From Deltaproteobacteria bacterium (lineage in GTDB: Bacteria; Desulfobacterota; Syntrophia; Syntrophales; JAFGHS01), in the NCBI GenBank assembly GCA_016928025.1, contig JAFGLN010000064.1:1-63483 (forward strand): 63,483 bases of DNA. Reading direction: 5' to 3'. The translations under genes and the position numbers were made by a program. How positions within the stretch are numbered: position 1 is the first letter of the stretch; every line of letters begins with the position of its first letter. The notes under the pieces were generated by a model. It saw only the letters and a program-made list of their open reading frames with translations. It was not told the DNA's origin and did no database searches. Of the stretch, positions 63,290-63,483 are shown piece after piece.

Positions 63290-63483
63290 GTTATATTATT
63301 CAATTATCCCTCTTTAACACCAATCATCCATAAATCATTATTTGCAGTTTCATTATATAGTCGAAGCGTGCGATTTGTTCTGCATATCGTAATATTTATG
63401 AGCATTACTTTGAATATCCCCCGATAGCATCGATTTGATGGTTCCCCCTTTGGTTTTCATATTTTTTCTCTCAACAGAACAAA
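63290..63483. other. Right-edge non-coding segment
   Basis: About 190 nt at the window edge, AT-rich. No feature was recognised; it may hold a divergent gene's upstream region cut off by the window. Confidence 0.3.

Noticed and set aside
1..63483. tRNA, rRNA or CRISPR arrays
   Set aside because: No T-loop consensus with acceptor pairing, rRNA segment or spaced repeat array was found by reading the gaps; a tRNAscan or CRISPR search would settle it.

Overview
The window looks like a chromosomal segment of an anaerobic Desulfobacterota bacterium, most plausibly a syntrophic Syntrophales/Smithella-type organism. This is inferred from gene content only: several acyl-CoA dehydrogenases, an acyl-CoA ligase, a bifunctional hydratase/3-hydroxyacyl-CoA dehydrogenase, a TAXI-TRAP carboxylate transporter, an aldo/keto reductase with ferredoxin clusters, a nine-gene aro operon and remnants of several insertion sequences. 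No rRNA, tRNA or CRISPR array was seen.

Layout. 0-6.2 kb: a secreted carboxylesterase, a membrane-anchored alpha/beta hydrolase, two palindromic repeats and a graveyard of broken genes (IS1634-type and IS91-type transposase ends, an acyl-CoA dehydrogenase N-terminus). 6.2-7.8 kb: three tandem small heat-shock proteins with promoter and terminator. 7.9-16 kb: YjbQ, nitronate monooxygenase, an NTF2-fold protein, a metallo-beta-lactamase-fold hydrolase, exonuclease III, a GAF protein, an SDR, a HpaB-family flavoprotein and a perfect 16-bp parS site. 16-22.5 kb: a DNA glycosylase, a DegP/HtrA protease, a FAH-family enzyme and an Mla-type lipid transport operon whose ATPase gene is reduced to a Walker-A-less remnant. 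22.5-33.4 kb: fadB-like, pdxT, pdxS, hisF, hisH, a radical SAM protein, mnmG, a FAD oxidoreductase, a ThiF/MoeB-type E1-like enzyme and a DJ-1/PfpI protein. 33.5-35.6 kb: a HAD phosphatase, a DapF homologue with both catalytic cysteines changed to serine, and a lipoprotein.

35.6-44.5 kb holds the best regulatory find: an operon with all seven steps from DAHP to chorismate (aroF, aroB, aroD, aroE, aroA, aroK, aroC) plus pheA and tyrA. It is preceded by a 33-codon leader peptide rich in Phe, Tyr and Trp and by sequences that can form the mutually exclusive 1:2, 2:3 and 3:4 helices of a classical transcription attenuator. Most genes overlap by 4 nt, so translational coupling is likely.

44.5-63.5 kb: a PAS-rich hybrid histidine kinase, an acyl-CoA dehydrogenase, a TAXI-TRAP transporter pair behind a leader containing a terminator, an aldo/keto reductase, an SBF-like transporter overlapping adenine deaminase, an amidase, a carboxymuconolactone-decarboxylase-family protein, and a two-gene unit of a divergent acyl-CoA dehydrogenase and an acyl-CoA ligase fused in frame to a MerR-family DNA-binding domain. 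The fusion junction contains a Shine-Dalgarno and an ATG that could also release the MerR domain alone. This fusion, the aro attenuator, the DapF variant and the degenerate MlaF are the strongest candidates for undescribed biology.
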